Source: Anaerolineales bacterium
Lineage (GTDB): Bacteria > Chloroflexota > Anaerolineae > JAAEKA01
Assembly: GCA_020634615.1 (NCBI GenBank)
Contig: JACKBI010000001.1
Location: forward strand, 310,001 to 374,000
DNA: 64,000 nt
Direction of reading: 5' to 3'
Position 1 is the stretch's first letter. Every line of letters begins with the position of its first letter. The notes below the pieces were generated by a model. The model saw only the letters and a program-made list of their open reading frames with translations. It was not told the DNA's origin and ran no database searches. Made by a program: the position numbers and the translations under genes. Shown here piece after piece: positions 52,901-58,781 of this stretch.

Positions 52901-53320
52901 GATGCGCAGGCTGGTAATGTAATGCAACTCGCCGCCCATGGCCGTGCCGAGGATCACGCCGGTGCGATCGGTGTCCAATGGTCGGTCGGGATAGCCGTAG
53001 TCCGCCAGCGCCTCAGCGGCGATAGTGACTGCCCATTGCTGACTCTGGTCCATGGCAGCGGCCACCCGCGGCGGAATGCGAAAGCGCTTCCAGTCGAATT
53101 CGAAGCCCTGCACCCAGCCGCCGATCTTGCTGTACGACTTGTCCGGCGCAGCGGGATCAGGATCGTAATAGTCGTCCAGTCTCCAGCGGTCCGATGGAAC
53201 GTCGTAGATGCTGTAGCGTTTGTTCTTGATATTGTTCCAAAAAGCCGGCGCGTTGGGGGCATCTGGCAAGACGGCTCCTACACCAACGATGGCAACGGCT
53301 CGGTGGGCTGTGTCATTCAT
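43949..53320 (-). CDS. Giant PUFA-synthase-like polyketide synthase: KS-AT-KS-(carrier)x5-KR-DH
   Basis: A 3123-residue iterative-type megasynthase. KS1 (about 9-455) has the full triad C215 (DAACASSF), H349 and H387. AT (about 630-930) has FLFPGQGSQ and S729 in GHSLGEYG. KS2 (about 1055-1570) has C1307 (NAACAST), H1455 in MSHETYTPARGG and H1495 in TGHPMG, so it looks active but is divergent. Five carrier repeats follow, each with LGIDTVKQAE; the residue aligned with the pantetheinylated Ser is Thr at 1757, 1871, 1985, 2096 and 2204. A structural sub-domain (about 2270-2500) precedes KR (VTGAAGGI; S2709, Y2722). The C-terminal double-hotdog DH has H2865 (FDHAPDEGTP), H3002 (FFHGPAY) and E3046. 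There is no ER or thioesterase. AAGGAG precedes the ATG. Order and motifs are read directly; a long-chain (poly)unsaturated or hydroxylated acyl product is inferred. Confidence 0.93.
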   Translation of the reverse strand: MNDTAHRAVAIVGVGAVLPDAPNAPAFWNNIKNKRYSIYDVPSDRWRLDDYYDPDPAAPDKSYSKIGGWVQGFEFDWKRFRIPPRVAAAMDQSQQWAVTIAAEALADYGYPDRPLDTDRTGVILGTAMGGELHYITSLRIAFPEFAHALEGATEFSQLPAAVRSAIMAQVEERFKGKLPEITEDTMPGELPNIVSGRVANVLNLRGPSFITDAACASSFAAINAAMELLIERRVDAVITGGVDRNMGAGVFVKFCKIGALSATGSRPFGDGADGFVMGEGSGAFLLKRLADAERDGDKIYAVIRGVGGASDGKGKGITAPNPIGQILATRRAWENAGLDPATATMVEAHGTSTKVGDVVEVESLAEVFAGAPLGSIALGSAKSNIGHLKAGAGAAGLLKAVYAVSDKLLPPTLHAEKPNPNIDFPHTPFTVNHELREWPQRDASIPRRAGVSAYGFGGTNFHVVLEEHVPGMLKAERTTYTGVDVERETSRYPDRETSRQVDTGAGGNGAPGLVSLSTPDLSTSKKPIRGILALGADSPVALKDRLDAAWQQVEGGWTPPVEAPAQADLNARERLVIDFGDHAELHDRLSKARKAAGFDNPAAWKALSAQGIFRGSSAVGTGSSGPGKIAFLFPGQGSQYTNMGRELAALEPVVAETFAEADKVMTPILGRSLTSYIFVDSDDPAAMKQAERDLMQTAITQPAMLTVDTALYKLLGQYGFNPDMVMGHSLGEYGALIAAGIMPFADALEASAARGSEMTKVSWEDNGWMAAVMAPYDVIMQTLDEVDGYAVAANINSYNQCVVGGESKAVEQAIAIFNQKGFQAVRIPVSHAFHTRIVAPASKPLRKVLDRLRISEPRLPLVANVTGELYPTTVEGIKDILELQVASPVQWIKGLETLYANGCRTFVEVGPKKALKGFVDDVLGKQPDVVSLFTNHPKQGELPTFNQALCGLYAAGHGARAEAPVEVAGGKLQVAGNRAAAVAAQPALVVTASAPTPATNLPAYQSTPAAAKEPAMPQPSLPADALGQLAQVLQQAISNMQPATSHLPTPFDRNQTPLGSVVISGTGLGLPGPNKAVMDPDNALRILRGEQFVDLIPERFRRKMLDKRITRLVKAEDGGGSFQVITDPDEVIKLAGRGGSFDLSEEYGVPAKLVEALDITTQLAFAAGIDALREAGIPLVQTWRKTSTGRLLPDRWMLPDAMRDETGVIFASAFPGGDRFAEELSRYYTWENRRAQLAALEDLRRYTTDTATLQEIGRRIADLRETLEREPYEFDRRFIFRILAMGHSQFAEYVGARGPNTHVNAACASTAQGVAIAEDWIRSGRCRRVLVLGADNVTGDHLLEWVGAGFLALGAAATDNRVDEAALPFDRRRHGTILGMGACALVIESEDAVRERGMRGIVELLSSETSNSAYHGSRLDVNHIQMIMENLVTAAERRFGINRYAMAAQTVFMSHETYTPARGGSASAEVIALRNTFGEAANDIVVANTKGFTGHPMGVGVEDVIAVKILEYGIVPPVPNFKEVDPDLGVLNLSRGGRYPVQYALHLAAGFGSQISFTLTRRIPGGLDRVDDKARYQHWLDQVSGYDRAETEVVKRTLRVTSDAAPPHSPTPSSWRHGTGPSVRSAAPGDGAGAAYHPIPMAEVREMLERGPAPVAPAPLKSVVAPTPAPVAPPESRPLPVAPAPAPVAPAPQPVEIAPAIEPVKAPPTPVAPVMPAAPAVDPVVTSVLSIVAEKTGYPQDMLDLDLDLEADLGIDTVKQAETFAAVREAFSIPQVEGLSLRDYPTLESVIGFVHSQRPDLAEGKRSSVIAEQTPSAPSAPITDYRSPITDQPAGDAVTVTVLGIVAEKTGYPQDMLDLDLDLEADLGIDTVKQAETFAAVREAFSIPQVEGLSLRDYPTLESVIGFVHSQRPDLAEGKRSSVIGEQTPSAPSAPITDYRSPITDQPAGDAVTVTVLGIVAEKTGYPQDMLDLDLDLEADLGIDTVKQAETLAAIRETYGIPLQENLSLRDYPTLQSVIGFVYTMRPDLADDKGTKGQGDKVIEPVITSPGHPVTVSSDADGVAATVLGIVAEKTGYPQDMLDLDLDLEADLGIDTVKQAETLAAIRETYGIPLQENLSLRDYPTLQSVIGFVYTMRPDLKAGNQSSVIGDQSRPTSEPITEYRIPITDSVAATVLGIVAEKTGYPEDMLDLDLDLEADLGIDTVKQAETLAAIRETYGIPLQENLSLRDYPTLQSVIGFVYTMRPDLAKTGDQLSVISDQSRSTSEPITDHRSPTPVTTIGTLADADRMPRRVPTPSLRPALEFCKPTGVTLDGASRIVVMMDRGGVGKSLVNRLEKLGASLLVVEPGIETEALDQLLADYQAEGPVQGVYWLAALDVEPGIEEMDLNGWREENRIRVKNLYTAMRALYESVAGPGRFLVSATRLGGLHSYGDAGASAPLGGAVTGFTKAYNVEQGMRPEGKGVLVKAVDFEVSRKTAEPADLLIAETLTDPAIVEVGYHKGLRYTVTLLEKPARDGQPGMTLGKDTVFVVTGAAGGITSAITSDLAVNSGGIFYLLDLVPCPARDDENVLLFRSDREALKRKLIEDARARGEKPTPVVIDKQIMGIERSEAALRAVEAVEAAGGTAHYHAVNLMEGDAVAAVVEDIRSRYGKIDVLLHAGGLLIDRTLPNKEPNQFNLVFDVKADGFFSLIKAARGMPIGATVSFSSVAGRFGNNGQSDYSSANDLLCKISSSMRSWRPETRGIAIDWTAWGEIGMASRGSVQQILEALGIDMLPPEAGVPTIRRELTYGGTRGEVLVAGRLGAWLEETDPAGGLDTGKLNAALANREPKLLMVGEVKSARLYGGLEIETTLVPAEQPFLFDHAPDEGTPWLPGVMATETLAELATVLVARSETGHSSWHVAAVENEQMSGAFKFFRMEARTLYLNATITPDGDDLVAHTTLQSVTVPKREGLPPQIKEHFSADVRLTSAPVEGQNVEFTPPALESLDITTEEVYKSFFHGPAYQVIERAQVSDKGVVAVFSDSLPPNTSPADVESLVAPRLLELCFQSAALWHEKVKGAMGFPLGFSRVTAYRQEADADSRLFCVCQTADDGETFDCVVADEAGNVFVELAGYVTVSRPV
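46495..46567. repeat. Heptamer-array hairpin coding the linker after carrier domain 5
   Basis: GGTGATC, GGTGATC, GGTAATC words, then a spacer, then GATCACT, GATTACT, GATAACT words. In frame on the minus strand they encode a Ser/Asp/Gln/Thr-rich linker (GDQLSVISDQSRSTSEPITD). Confidence 0.75.
46810..46900. repeat. Heptamer-array hairpin coding the linker between carriers 4 and 5
   Basis: GGTGATC, GGTATTC, GGTATTC, GGTAATC, then spacer, then GATCACC, GATTACT, GATGACT, GATTACC. Same word family as the intergenic arrays in the atp operon. Confidence 0.75.
47150..47222. repeat. GGTGACC-type array coding the linker between carriers 3 and 4
   Basis: GGTGACCG, GGTGACCG, GGTGACGT in 8-base phase, then CACCTTGT, CACCTTGT, CCCTTTGT, CCCCTTGT. 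The same two words occur in the MutS2 insertion. Confidence 0.7.
47487..47572. repeat. Heptamer-array hairpin coding the linker between carriers 2 and 3
   Basis: GGTGATC/GATAATC/GTAATCG words left, GATTACC, GATGACC, GTTTACC right, with a Ser/Pro/Ala-coding spacer (SAPSAPITD in protein). Confidence 0.75.
47826..47917. repeat. Heptamer-array hairpin coding the linker between carriers 1 and 2
   Basis: Near-identical copy of the element at 47487-47572, with a single residue change in the encoded linker (IAEQ versus IGEQ). It was evidently duplicated together with the carrier domain. Confidence 0.75.
50185..50430. repeat. Iterated words in the AT-KS2 linker of the synthase
   Basis: GGTTGCAGGTTGCA at 50191-50205, GGTAGATT/GGTAAGCT/GGTAGATT/GGTTGCCG octamers near 50303-50335, and CCTGCAA words at 50390-50428. 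They encode the Ala/Pro/Gln-rich linker, residues about 965-1045. Confidence 0.6.
51750..51870. repeat. GTAGACAAG-word inverted array in the KS1-AT linker
   Basis: GTAGACAAG words (51751-51782), spacer, then CTTGTCTACTTG and CTTGTTTC words (51822-51868). It encodes residues about 484-523 (DVERETSRYPDRETSRQVDT region), a hydrophilic linker. Confidence 0.7.
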
Positions 53321-53335
53321 GTTTCAAACTCCTTG

Positions 53336-53432
53336 GGCGGAAGGAAGGGAAATGAAGGAAACGAGGGAAACGAAGTAAAGAAGGTGGGTTCCTTCTTTTC
53401 CCTCATTTCCTTCTTTTCCTTCTTCCTCACTC
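53336..53432. repeat. Polypurine/polypyrimidine inverted array before the synthase gene
   Basis: GGAAGGAAGGGAAATGAAGG-type words on the left and TTCCTTCTTTTCCCTCATTT-type words on the right, about 10 bases apart. It could form a long hairpin in the mRNA between the dehydrogenase and synthase cistrons; its right end reaches the dehydrogenase stop. Confidence 0.7.
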
Positions 53433-55058
53433 CGCCGGAAACGCCTCATTCAGCTTTTGCGCCACAAAGTCCATGTCTTCGATCAAACCGGCTTGCGCCT
53501 GGTAGATGCCGGGCAGGTTAAGCGACTGCGCCAGATTCGGATCCGTCTGGCCCGCGCCGATGGACCAGCGCAGGCCATCGGTAGCAACCTTGAGCGCCGC
53601 TTCGCGGGCGTGGATACGCGCCATGGCCTGGTGCGTGGGTACGTCCATGTTGATGGCGCTGGTGGGATGGCTGGTGACGAACTCAGAGAAGATGGCGGCC
53701 GTCTCAGCGTAGGCAATCAGTTCGCCCAGCCGGAACAGGATGTGCTGGTTGCGGGTCAGGCGGTCGACGCGGCAGCGTTCCAGCAATACTGTCAGTGCAC
53801 GCATGGCCATCGCAGCCACGTTGGCGCCGTTGTTCGGCTCGGCGCGATGCGCCTGGTCCAGCCTTGCTGCCCAGTCAGCGTAATAGGCGCCGCGCGTCTT
53901 GAGATGCAACTGCCAGCGATCGCGGGCAATGGTCCATTCCATGATCTCCGATGTGCCCTCGTAGATCGTGGTGATCTTGACGTCGCGCTTGACCTTTTCC
54001 ACCATGTATTCCTTGGTGTAGCCGTAGCCGCCCAACGCCTGGATGGAGTCTTCAGCGGCCTTGTTGCCAGCTTCCGTGGCCAGATACTTGGCCACCGCGC
54101 CTTCGGTCTGCAGATCCTCTTCACCACCGTCGATGCGCCGCGCCGTCCACTCGATGTAGGCACGGGCGGCTTCCAGGCGTACGGCGTTGGGAACGATGAG
54201 CTTGTGGGTGTAACCCTGCTTCTGGCTCAGCGGCGCGCCGGCCTGGATGCGGACCTGGGAATAGGGGATGGCACGTTTGAGCGCCGACCAACCACCGCCC
54301 AGACCAAACGCGGCCACCATCAGCCGGGTGTAGCCGAAGACAGCCTGAGCTTGCTGCAAGCCTTGCCCTTCAACCAGGCCGACGAGATCGCCGGCCGGCA
54401 CATAGACATCTTCCAGGAATAAGGCTGCGGTGTTGCTGGCGCGGATGCCATGCTTGTCCTCCGGCTTGCCCTGGCTGAAGCCTTCTGCGCCCCGCTCCAC
54501 CACGAACCAGGTGGGACCGCCGGGAGCCAGCGCCAGGATGGTGTATAGCGTGGCGACGCCGCCGTTGCTGATCCACTGCTTGCGGCCGGTGATACGGTAG
54601 CCGACGACTGCCCCATCTTCCTCGACGGGTACGGCCCGTGTTTTGAGCGATGCCAGGTCGCTGCCTGCCTGCGGTTCGGTCGCGCCGTAAGCCACCAGCA
54701 ACCCTTCATCGGCGATGCGACCCATCCAGCGCTCCTGCTGTTCTGGCGTGCCGCCGACGGTGATCGGATCGGTGCCCAGGAACGTGGCCAGCACACCGGT
54801 GGCAATGCCGAGGTCGATGGCTGCCATCACCTCGGAGACACGATAGATGTCCATTGCGCCGCCGCCCATGCCACCCAACTCTTCAGGGATAAAAAGCAGA
54901 TGCAGCCCGATGTTCTGATAGAGTTCATCCAGGACATCCTGGGGAAACTCATCATTGTGGTCAAGGTCGAGCAGGCGGGCAACTGTCAACTCCTTGTCGG
55001 CATAGCGCTGCAAAGTTGCAATCACCTGGCTCAGTTCTTTGGGATCCAATCCAGCCAT
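53427..55058 (-). CDS. Acyl-CoA dehydrogenase family protein (first gene of the synthase cluster)
   Basis: A 543-residue flavoprotein. FAD/substrate motifs: VAYGATEPQAGSDLASLKTR, ITGRKQWISNGG, and the C-terminal catalytic Glu in TTIYEGTSEIMEW (about residue 366). It is longer than the usual 380 residues, with an added C-terminal helical domain as in ACAD9/very-long-chain types and DUF-like tails. Enzymes of this family introduce a double bond at C2-C3 of acyl thioesters. In this position it may desaturate the synthase product or act on carrier-bound chains. AGGAGG lies eight bases before the ATG. It precedes the synthase by 106 bases and is likely co-transcribed. Confidence 0.88.
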   Translation of the reverse strand: MAGLDPKELSQVIATLQRYADKELTVARLLDLDHNDEFPQDVLDELYQNIGLHLLFIPEELGGMGGGAMDIYRVSEVMAAIDLGIATGVLATFLGTDPITVGGTPEQQERWMGRIADEGLLVAYGATEPQAGSDLASLKTRAVPVEEDGAVVGYRITGRKQWISNGGVATLYTILALAPGGPTWFVVERGAEGFSQGKPEDKHGIRASNTAALFLEDVYVPAGDLVGLVEGQGLQQAQAVFGYTRLMVAAFGLGGGWSALKRAIPYSQVRIQAGAPLSQKQGYTHKLIVPNAVRLEAARAYIEWTARRIDGGEEDLQTEGAVAKYLATEAGNKAAEDSIQALGGYGYTKEYMVEKVKRDVKITTIYEGTSEIMEWTIARDRWQLHLKTRGAYYADWAARLDQAHRAEPNNGANVAAMAMRALTVLLERCRVDRLTRNQHILFRLGELIAYAETAAIFSEFVTSHPTSAINMDVPTHQAMARIHAREAALKVATDGLRWSIGAGQTDPNLAQSLNLPGIYQAQAGLIEDMDFVAQKLNEAFPAE

Positions 55059-55154
55059 CGTATCAACCTCCTGGGACGTTCAATTGATTGCTAACAAGAT
55101 GCAAACCGCGTCACAAAAAATGCCGCGGTGCGTCAACTGTTACTAATAAGTCCA

Positions 55155-55195
55155 AAGGCAGACTCGCCGGACCAAAGTTCCGGATCGTCTGCCTT
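55155..55195. promoter_or_regulatory. Two-stem hairpin in the leader of the synthase cluster
   Basis: AAGGCAGAC (55155-55163) pairs with GTCTGCCTT (55187-55195), and CCGGA (55167-55171) with TCCGG (55179-55183). No T tract follows on the minus strand, so it may be a leader structure or regulator site rather than a terminator. Confidence 0.5.
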
Positions 55196-55472
55196 CGTTT
55201 CAATACTCCAAGATGTGGGAGCGAAACCAACCTTACTTAATCACAAACTTGTGAAAGATAGTATGAGCAAGATCATATAACGCCACAAATATTTGTCGAG
55301 ACACGATTTTCATGCAGTTGCACAACTCGCGGCTCACTGTACGTCCAATGACAAGGAAAGATTGTCAACTGCACTGGAATCAGCGCTGGCCATCGCAGCG
55401 CGCACGCCAACTGACGCGACACAACGATGCGATTCCTGCGCCGCATAGCCCGAGCACACTCACCGGCAATTG

Positions 55473-55503
55473 AAAAAGCCCGACTCTTCAACGACGTCAG
55501 GCT
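55473..55503 (-). terminator. Rho-independent terminator after the TolB-like lipoprotein gene
   Basis: Minus strand AGCCTGAC (55503-55496) and GTCGGGCT (55484-55477) pair over eight bases with an 11-base loop, followed by TTTTTC. It lies 38 bases after the stop at 55541. Confidence 0.75.
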
Positions 55504-55540
55504 TCTCAACTACAGGTAACTGTCTCACCAGGTTCGCCAC

Positions 55541-57037
55541 CTACGATCCCCAATCGACGGTGCGATCCGAGTTGAAATCGTAACGGAAGTTCACGCCGGC
55601 CAGTGCATCTGGAGCAAGCGGCCGCTGATTGCTTCCATCGGTGTTCATCACCCACATCTCCCAGGCGCCGGTGCGGTCGGTCAGGAACACCACCGACTTA
55701 CCATCGGGGCTGATCGAAGGTGCGACATTATTGGATGTTGTGACACCCAGCGGATCCGGCACGGTCAGCGGCGTTGGTTGGCTGCCATCGATCCGCCAGC
55801 GCCAGATCTGCCAGTGATCGTGTTGATGGCGGGTTGCGTACAGGTACTGGTCATCTGGGCTGTACGAAACTGGCCCCAGTGGGACTTTCTCTTGCACTAC
55901 CGGCCAGGGAGGATCGTTGCCTTCAATGTGATTGGCGGAGAATCCGCCCGAGTCCAGAAAAATGAACTCACCGTTGCCAGGCGCAACCTGCGGTGCAGTT
56001 GCCTTGCTGTCGGTTGGCAGGTCGCGGTTGCTTCCATCGGCCAGGTTGTAGCGCGTGATGCCCGTGGTCCAGATTGAAATCAGCCGGTAGTCATTGACGC
56101 AAAAGGTGCCGAACTGCGTGACAATGCACGGTTCACCGCCAAACACCTGCTGAACCAGATCCTCCGGTAAACATCCAAACGGTGTGTCACGACACTCCTT
56201 GCTGCCGGTGGATCGTTCGAAGACGACCGATTGGCCATCGGGCGTCCAGGAAGGTGATCGCACACGGTTTGCCCCATAAACCAGCCGTTCGTTGCTGCCA
56301 TCGGTGTTGATCAGCCACAGCCCGCGCGGTTCATCCCAGCGCGCGAAGGCTACCTGGCTGCCATCCGGGCTGAGGGCCGGCTCCAGCCCGGTGGTCAGCG
56401 CCCGCAGACCGCTGCCATCCGCATTCATCAGGTAGATCGTCCCACCCAACGAATCTTGAAACACCAGCAAGCCATCAAGCGCGCTGTTCTGGGTGGGTGC
56501 CGGAACCGCAGTAGCTGGCGCAGCGACCACGGCCGGGGCAGCAGTTGGCTCCGGCGTTGCTGTTGCAGCCGGCGTTGCCGTGGGACTGGTCAGCTCAAAC
56601 GTGATCGCTGATTTCGGCAGCCAGGCATGGCCGTCATTCGCCAGCCCTGATACGATTTCATACCAGTCGCCGCTGGCCCCGGTTACGACCACGATAGAGT
56701 CCGCTGGCTTCTCGCCAAGTATTTGCGCTGCGGCGTCAGCCCTGGCGCGCAGTTCAGCCGCAGCCAGCAGCTTGCCGCTGCGGATGTCGAACTCCTGGGT
56801 TGCCACCGGCGTGGGCGGCACGTCGGTGGCAGCCGGCTGTCCGGCATCACCCGTCACGCTGATGGCGGCTGGCGATGGTGTGGCCGTCGGTCCGGTCGGC
56901 GTGGCGGCTGGTGAGGTGGGCGTGGCTACACTGATTGGCGATTCAGTCACACCCGGCGCAGGCGGGCGGATGCCGGCGCAGGCCGAAACAGCCAGCGTCG
57001 CCACCAGAAAGATACCCAGCATGGAAAATCGTTTCAT
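55541..57037 (-). CDS. TolB-like beta-propeller lipoprotein with SH3-like domain
   Basis: A 498-residue lipoprotein. The signal peptide ends in LAVSAC (Cys about 19), then a Thr/Pro-rich tether. Residues about 85-150 resemble a bacterial SH3 domain (LRARADAAAQILGEKPADSI, then GDWYEIVSG and GHAWL). A second Thr/Ala-rich linker leads to a propeller with PD40/TolB-type repeats: SPDGSQVAFARWDEPRGLWL, TPDGQSVVFERSTG, SPDDQYLYATRHQHDHWQIW and SPDGKSVVFLTDRTGAWEMW. Likely a surface-exposed binding or sensing protein. Start at the ATG 57037 (MKRFSML), where the signal peptide begins; a longer frame opens at 57145. Confidence 0.8.
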   Translation of the reverse strand: MKRFSMLGIFLVATLAVSACAGIRPPAPGVTESPISVATPTSPAATPTGPTATPSPAAISVTGDAGQPAATDVPPTPVATQEFDIRSGKLLAAAELRARADAAAQILGEKPADSIVVVTGASGDWYEIVSGLANDGHAWLPKSAITFELTSPTATPAATATPEPTAAPAVVAAPATAVPAPTQNSALDGLLVFQDSLGGTIYLMNADGSGLRALTTGLEPALSPDGSQVAFARWDEPRGLWLINTDGSNERLVYGANRVRSPSWTPDGQSVVFERSTGSKECRDTPFGCLPEDLVQQVFGGEPCIVTQFGTFCVNDYRLISIWTTGITRYNLADGSNRDLPTDSKATAPQVAPGNGEFIFLDSGGFSANHIEGNDPPWPVVQEKVPLGPVSYSPDDQYLYATRHQHDHWQIWRWRIDGSQPTPLTVPDPLGVTTSNNVAPSISPDGKSVVFLTDRTGAWEMWVMNTDGSNQRPLAPDALAGVNFRYDFNSDRTVDWGS

Positions 57038-57375
57038 GGTCTTACTCAGTTGCAATGGGTTGGGCCTCAGTTCGTAGTAGGCGCTTATGAAAGTTAAGAA
57101 AATAAACCGGCAATTGCATCGTGACGCTCGCCGGAGGCTACCCACTCCGCTCCGCTACGGGGTGCTACGCAAAGCCGTCCGGCTACAACGTGGAAGGCCC
57201 TGCGGGCCTGGATTCCAGCCCTGGAAGGGCTTCCACCTTGCTGCTCGCGCCCCGGAGTGGGTAGCCCGATCCGTTTTACGGTCGGGCGGGCCTGACTGGA
57301 CGATTACCGGGTGATATTCTTAAGGTTCCTCAGCGCCGTTCAGAACGGCGCTGAGGCGCCTACTACGAACCTGTC
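57038..57375. repeat. Gene-free 338 bases with nested palindromes
   Basis: 57136-57149 and 57253-57266 are perfect 14-base inverted arms (GGCTACCCACTCCG). Inside are GTGGAAGGCCC (57190-57200) and GGGCTTCCAC (57227-57236). CCCGATCCGT-TTT-ACGGTCGGG lies near 57264-57286. A perfect 14-base palindrome with one central A occupies 57328-57356. The nesting resembles a REP/BIME cluster. It sits between two minus-strand genes, and the last palindrome is close to the permease stop. Confidence 0.7.
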
Positions 57376-58635
57376 TTATTCGTATCTCAGTGCGTCGATG
57401 GGATTCAGGCTCGCGGCCCGCGTCGCCGGGTAAATACCGAAGAACAGGCCAACGGCGGCAGAGAATCCAACTGCCAGCGCGATGCTCTGAATGGTGACGA
57501 CGGCGGTCAAGTCACTCTGAAGTTGCGAAATCAACATTGCGCCTGCCCAGCCCAGCAAGATTCCGCACAATCCGCCGATTAACGAGAGCACAACTGCTTC
57601 GATCAGGAACTGTGAAAGGATGTCCTTGCGACGGGCTCCAACCGCCTTGCGAATGCCGATCTCGCGCGTGCGCTCGGTGACCGACACCAACATGATGTTC
57701 ATGATGCCGATGCCACCGACCAGCAGTGAGATCGCCGCGATGGCGCCCAGGAAAATCGTGAGAACCCCGGTAATCTGGCCGAAAATCGCGATCAGGTCGG
57801 CCTGATTGATGACCGAAAAATCGTCATCGTCGCGGAACTGAATATTGTGGCGGACACGCAGCAGATCCTCGATCTGCGTCCGCGCCTCGCTCATCCGGTC
57901 TTCTGAGACCACCTGCGCGTAGACCACCGACAACAGCGGCTCGCCGCGCGAGTTGCGCAGGTTGGGCGCCAACCGTTCCTGCACCGTGGACAGCGGCGCG
58001 TAGATGATATCGTCCTCGCTGCCGAAGGCGCCGCCGCCCTTTTCTTCCAGCACGCCGATCACCGTGAAGGGAATGCGGTCGATCTTGATGGTCCGGCCGA
58101 TTGGGTAATCGCCCGGCTCAAACAGCCGTTCCATGGCGCGCACACCAAGGACGACGACCCGCGCCCGGGTATCTACATCCTGCTGCGAAATGAACGCGCC
58201 GATGTCGGCCCGCGAGTTGCGCACAGTTTCATATTCAGGCGTCACGCCGGAGATCTGCAGGCTGGCCGAATTCTTCTGATACGACACTGTGCTGCGGGTG
58301 TCAACCTCAGGCGCAGCAGCCACAACGTCCGGCACATTGAACGGATCACGCACGGCCTGCAGGTCACTCAGGGTCAGTGACGGCTCAAACGAGCGGGTCT
58401 GGAACTGCCCGCCCTGGCCGGCGCTGTCGTCGATGTTGACCGGCAGCACGATCAGCAGGTTGGTGCCGGCGCTCTGCAGCTGCGAGGTAATCAGATTCTG
58501 CACGCCCTCGCCCACCGAGAGCAGCGTGATGACCGCCCCGACGCCGATAATAATGCCCAACATGGTCAGCGCGGACCGCAGCTTGTTCGCCGACAGACCG
58601 CGCATTGCGATTCTGAGTGATTCTACCAGGTTCAT
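57376..58635 (-). CDS. MacB-type ABC transporter permease
   Basis: A 419-residue permease: N-terminal helix (RSALTMLGIIIGVGAVITLL), a MacB-type periplasmic core (about 45-275), and three C-terminal FtsX-type helices (GAIAAISLLVGGIGIMNIML, then EIGIRKAVGARRKDILSQFL and LAVGFSAAVGLFFGIYPATR). Members export macrolides, lipoproteins or peptides mechanically with a separate ATPase and membrane fusion protein. Neither partner is adjacent in this window, which is unusual; they may be encoded elsewhere. Confidence 0.85.
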   Translation of the reverse strand: MNLVESLRIAMRGLSANKLRSALTMLGIIIGVGAVITLLSVGEGVQNLITSQLQSAGTNLLIVLPVNIDDSAGQGGQFQTRSFEPSLTLSDLQAVRDPFNVPDVVAAAPEVDTRSTVSYQKNSASLQISGVTPEYETVRNSRADIGAFISQQDVDTRARVVVLGVRAMERLFEPGDYPIGRTIKIDRIPFTVIGVLEEKGGGAFGSEDDIIYAPLSTVQERLAPNLRNSRGEPLLSVVYAQVVSEDRMSEARTQIEDLLRVRHNIQFRDDDDFSVINQADLIAIFGQITGVLTIFLGAIAAISLLVGGIGIMNIMLVSVTERTREIGIRKAVGARRKDILSQFLIEAVVLSLIGGLCGILLGWAGAMLISQLQSDLTAVVTIQSIALAVGFSAAVGLFFGIYPATRAASLNPIDALRYE

Positions 58636-58781
58636 GTTACTATTTCATAGCCGCCATTGTGACGTCACTCCCACGAAGACGGGAGCCTGGCGCTCGTGAA
58701 GCGTGGATTCCTGCCTCCACGGCGCGAAGAGTGGCGAACCATTAGTTCTACTTTACCCCGTGATTTCGGGCCAGTCTGCGA

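Larger units (their letters stand above)
55059..55540. other. Gene-free 482 bases upstream of the lipid-synthase cluster
   Basis: It holds a long hairpin (55155-55163 with 55187-55195, inner stem 55167-55171 with 55179-55183) and a terminator at 55473-55503. A weak minus-strand promoter candidate is TTGTGA-N17-TAGCAA at about 55090-55120. AT content is visibly higher than in the neighbours. No convincing coding frame; the 78-codon minus-strand frame at 55273-55509 is low-quality. Confidence 0.5.

Noticed and set aside
55273..55509. 78-codon minus-strand frame in the gene-free block
   Set aside because: It runs through the terminator of the neighbouring lipoprotein gene, lacks a ribosome site and has no recognisable domain.
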